DNA of 64,000 bases from Rhodanobacter sp. FDAARGOS 1247 (GTDB lineage: Bacteria; Pseudomonadota; Gammaproteobacteria; Xanthomonadales; Rhodanobacteraceae), in the NCBI RefSeq assembly GCF_016889805.1, contig NZ_CP069535.1, forward strand, positions 868,001 through 932,000. Reading direction: 5' to 3'. The notes below the pieces were generated by a model. It ran no database searches, was not told the DNA's origin, and saw only the letters and a program-made list of their open reading frames with translations. This document shows, in pieces, positions 62,682 through 64,000 of this stretch. The position numbers were made by a program, and so were the translations under genes. Position 1 is the first letter of the stretch. Every line of letters starts with the position of its first letter.

Positions 62682-64000
62682 ATGCTTGCCTACTACCTCG
62701 AACTGGCCCTGCGCAGCCTGAAACGAAGTCCCGGACTGACCGCGCTGATGGTGCTGGCGATCGGCTTCGGCGTGGCCGCGTCGATGACCACCTGGTCGGT
62801 GTTCCGCGCGGTGTCGGGCGATCCGATTCCGTGGAAGTCGTCGCAGCTGTTCGTGCCGCAGATCGACGCCTGGGGGCCGAAGGGGCACCGCGGCGGCGAC
62901 GACAACGAGCCGCAGGACGCGATGAACTACACCGACGCGATGGCGCTGATGCGTGACCACCGCGCGAAGCGTCAATCGGCGATGTACCAGATCTCGCCAT
63001 CGGTGGTGCCGGCGCAGGCCGGCAAGCATCCACTCAACGTGGGCGGCCATGCCGTCTACAGCGAGTTCTTTCCGATGCTCGACGCGCCGTTCCTGTACGG
63101 CAGCGGCTGGGATGCGCAGGACGACGCGCAGCGCGCGGCGGTGGTGGTGATCAGCAGCAAGCTCAACGAAAAGCTGTTCGGCGGGATCAACAGCGTGGGC
63201 AAGACGGTGAACATCGAAGGCAAGGACTACCGCGTGGTCGGCGTGCTGGACCAGTGGAATCCGCAGCCGCGCTTCTACGACGTGGTCAACACCGGCGGCT
63301 TCAGCGAGCAGGTCGAGGATGTGTTCATTCCCTTCGAGCGCGCCATCGCCGTGGGCATCCCCAACGACGGCAACACCAATTGCAGCGAAACGCCGAAGGA
63401 GTCGGGCTTCGTCGGCCTGCAGCAATCCAGCTGCATCTGGATCGCCTACATGGCCGAGCTGGAAGACGCTGCCGCGGTGACTGCCTATCGCCAGTATCTG
63501 GACGGCTATGCGCGTGCGCAGCAGACAGCCGGCCGGTTCACCTGGGCACCGAACAACAAGCTGCGCGACCTGCCGGCTTTCCTCGATCATGAGCAGGTCG
63601 TGCCCAGCGACACCAAGGTGTCGCTGCTGGTGGCGCTGGGCCTGCTGCTGGTCTGCCTGGTGAATACGGTGGGCCTGTTGCTGGCCAAGTTCCTGCGCCG
63701 CAGCGGCGAGATCGGCGTGCGTCGCGCGCTGGGTGCGCCACGCAAGGCGATCTATCTGCAGTTCCTCACCGAGGCTGGCGTGGTCGGCCTGACCGGCGGC
63801 GTGCTGGGCCTGCTGCTGACCGGTGTCGGCGTGGCCAGCGTGGGCATGGTGTTGCCCAAGAGCATTTCCGATCTGGCGCGGCTGGACCTGTCCCTGCTCG
63901 TCGTCACCCTGGTGGTCGCCGTGCTGGCCACCCTGCTGGCCGGGCTTTACCCCACGTTCCGTGCATCACGCGTGCAACCCGCGTGGCAACTGAAGAGCAA
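62682..64000 (+). CDS. ABC transporter permease 3 (FtsX/MacB type), cut by the window end
   Basis: The frame runs from ATG 62682 (MLAYYLELALRSLKRSPGLTAL) to the edge, 439 full codons plus AA. Its last residues, [13 protein letters not shown], match the end of permease 1, so only the last base of Asn and the stop are missing. It carries the same GDPIPWKSSQLFVPQIDAWG periplasmic start and [24 protein letters not shown] motif. It is co-directional with the exporter genes. Another gene may follow outside the window. Confidence 0.92.
   Translation, partial: MLAYYLELALRSLKRSPGLTALMVLAIGFGVAASMTTWSVFRAVSGDPIPWKSSQLFVPQIDAWGPKGHRGGDDNEPQDAMNYTDAMALMRDHRAKRQSAMYQISPSVVPAQAGKHPLNVGGHAVYSEFFPMLDAPFLYGSGWDAQDDAQRAAVVVISSKLNEKLFGGINSVGKTVNIEGKDYRVVGVLDQWNPQPRFYDVVNTGGFSEQVEDVFIPFERAIAVGIPNDGNTNCSETPKESGFVGLQQSSCIWIAYMAELEDAAAVTAYRQYLDGYARAQQTAGRFTWAPNNKLRDLPAFLDHEQVVPSDTKVSLLVALGLLLVCLVNTVGLLLAKFLRRSGEIGVRRALGAPRKAIYLQFLTEAGVVGLTGGVLGLLLTGVGVASVGMVLPKSISDLARLDLSLLVVTLVVAVLATLLAGLYPTFRASRVQPAWQLKS

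Overview
The window is a 64 kb piece of a GC-rich proteobacterial chromosome. The best fit is the Rhodanobacteraceae/Xanthomonadaceae (a Rhodanobacter- or Dyella-like organism). This is inferred from gene order (pepA-holC opposite lptFG, a glyA-nrdR-rib-nusB-thiL-pgpA block, a TonB receptor with secreted glycosidases) and from hairpin-rich intergenic repeats; no rRNA or other marker is present to confirm it. No tRNA, rRNA, CRISPR array, transposase, integrase or prophage is visible, so the window looks like core chromosome with a few accessory loci.

Layout. 1-8.3 kb: the 3' part of a periplasmic-propeller hybrid histidine kinase, holC and pepA on the minus strand, lptF-lptG on the plus strand, an unlisted 36-residue membrane peptide, and a threonine aldolase. 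8.33-8.93 kb: a noncoding, roughly 600-bp inverted duplication carrying paired hairpins. 9-21 kb: an intracellular PHB depolymerase, a methyltransferase, an RDD membrane protein, xerD, a DsbC-like lipoprotein, purL behind a repeat-rich leader, a glycosyltransferase, a DMT exporter and a DUF2127 protein. 21-30.5 kb: the cstA-ybdD peptide/pyruvate uptake pair, a DUF4197 protein, def, an erythromycin-esterase-like protein, an acyltransferase followed by seven tandem hairpins, three hypothetical proteins, and pyrF. 31-39 kb: a glycan-use operon (TonB receptor, GH92, GH2). 39-42.5 kb: ettA and a TetR-controlled NmrA-type reductase. 42.5-52 kb: glyA, a glutamine-amidotransferase-like protein, nrdR, ribD, an FMN riboswitch, ribE, ribBA with a degenerate second domain, an LD-carboxypeptidase, ribH, nusB, thiL and pgpA. 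52-55.6 kb: a probable membrane-stress operon (RHH-like regulator, PspA-like coiled coil, YqiJ-like protein, YqiK flotillin). 55.7-64 kb: an aldo/keto reductase, Fur-boxed hemP with an unknown partner, and a MacAB-like exporter with one adaptor, one ATPase and three FtsX/MacB-type permeases, the last cut by the window end.

How the genes work together. The riboflavin genes form a pathway block controlled by the FMN aptamer placed after ribD. The TonB receptor, GH92 and GH2 form a small polysaccharide-utilisation unit. Its GH92 has Gln where the family's general acid Glu is expected, which suggests it releases mannose from a phosphodiester rather than from an ordinary glycoside. PspA-, YqiJ- and flotillin-type genes are translationally or closely coupled behind a putative autoregulator with a symmetric 26-bp operator-like site.

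The most unusual signal is noncoding. At 8.33-8.93 kb, two inverted copies share nearly identical flanks and hairpin loops while their stems differ by compensating changes. At 27.64-27.82 kb there are seven back-to-back hairpins.
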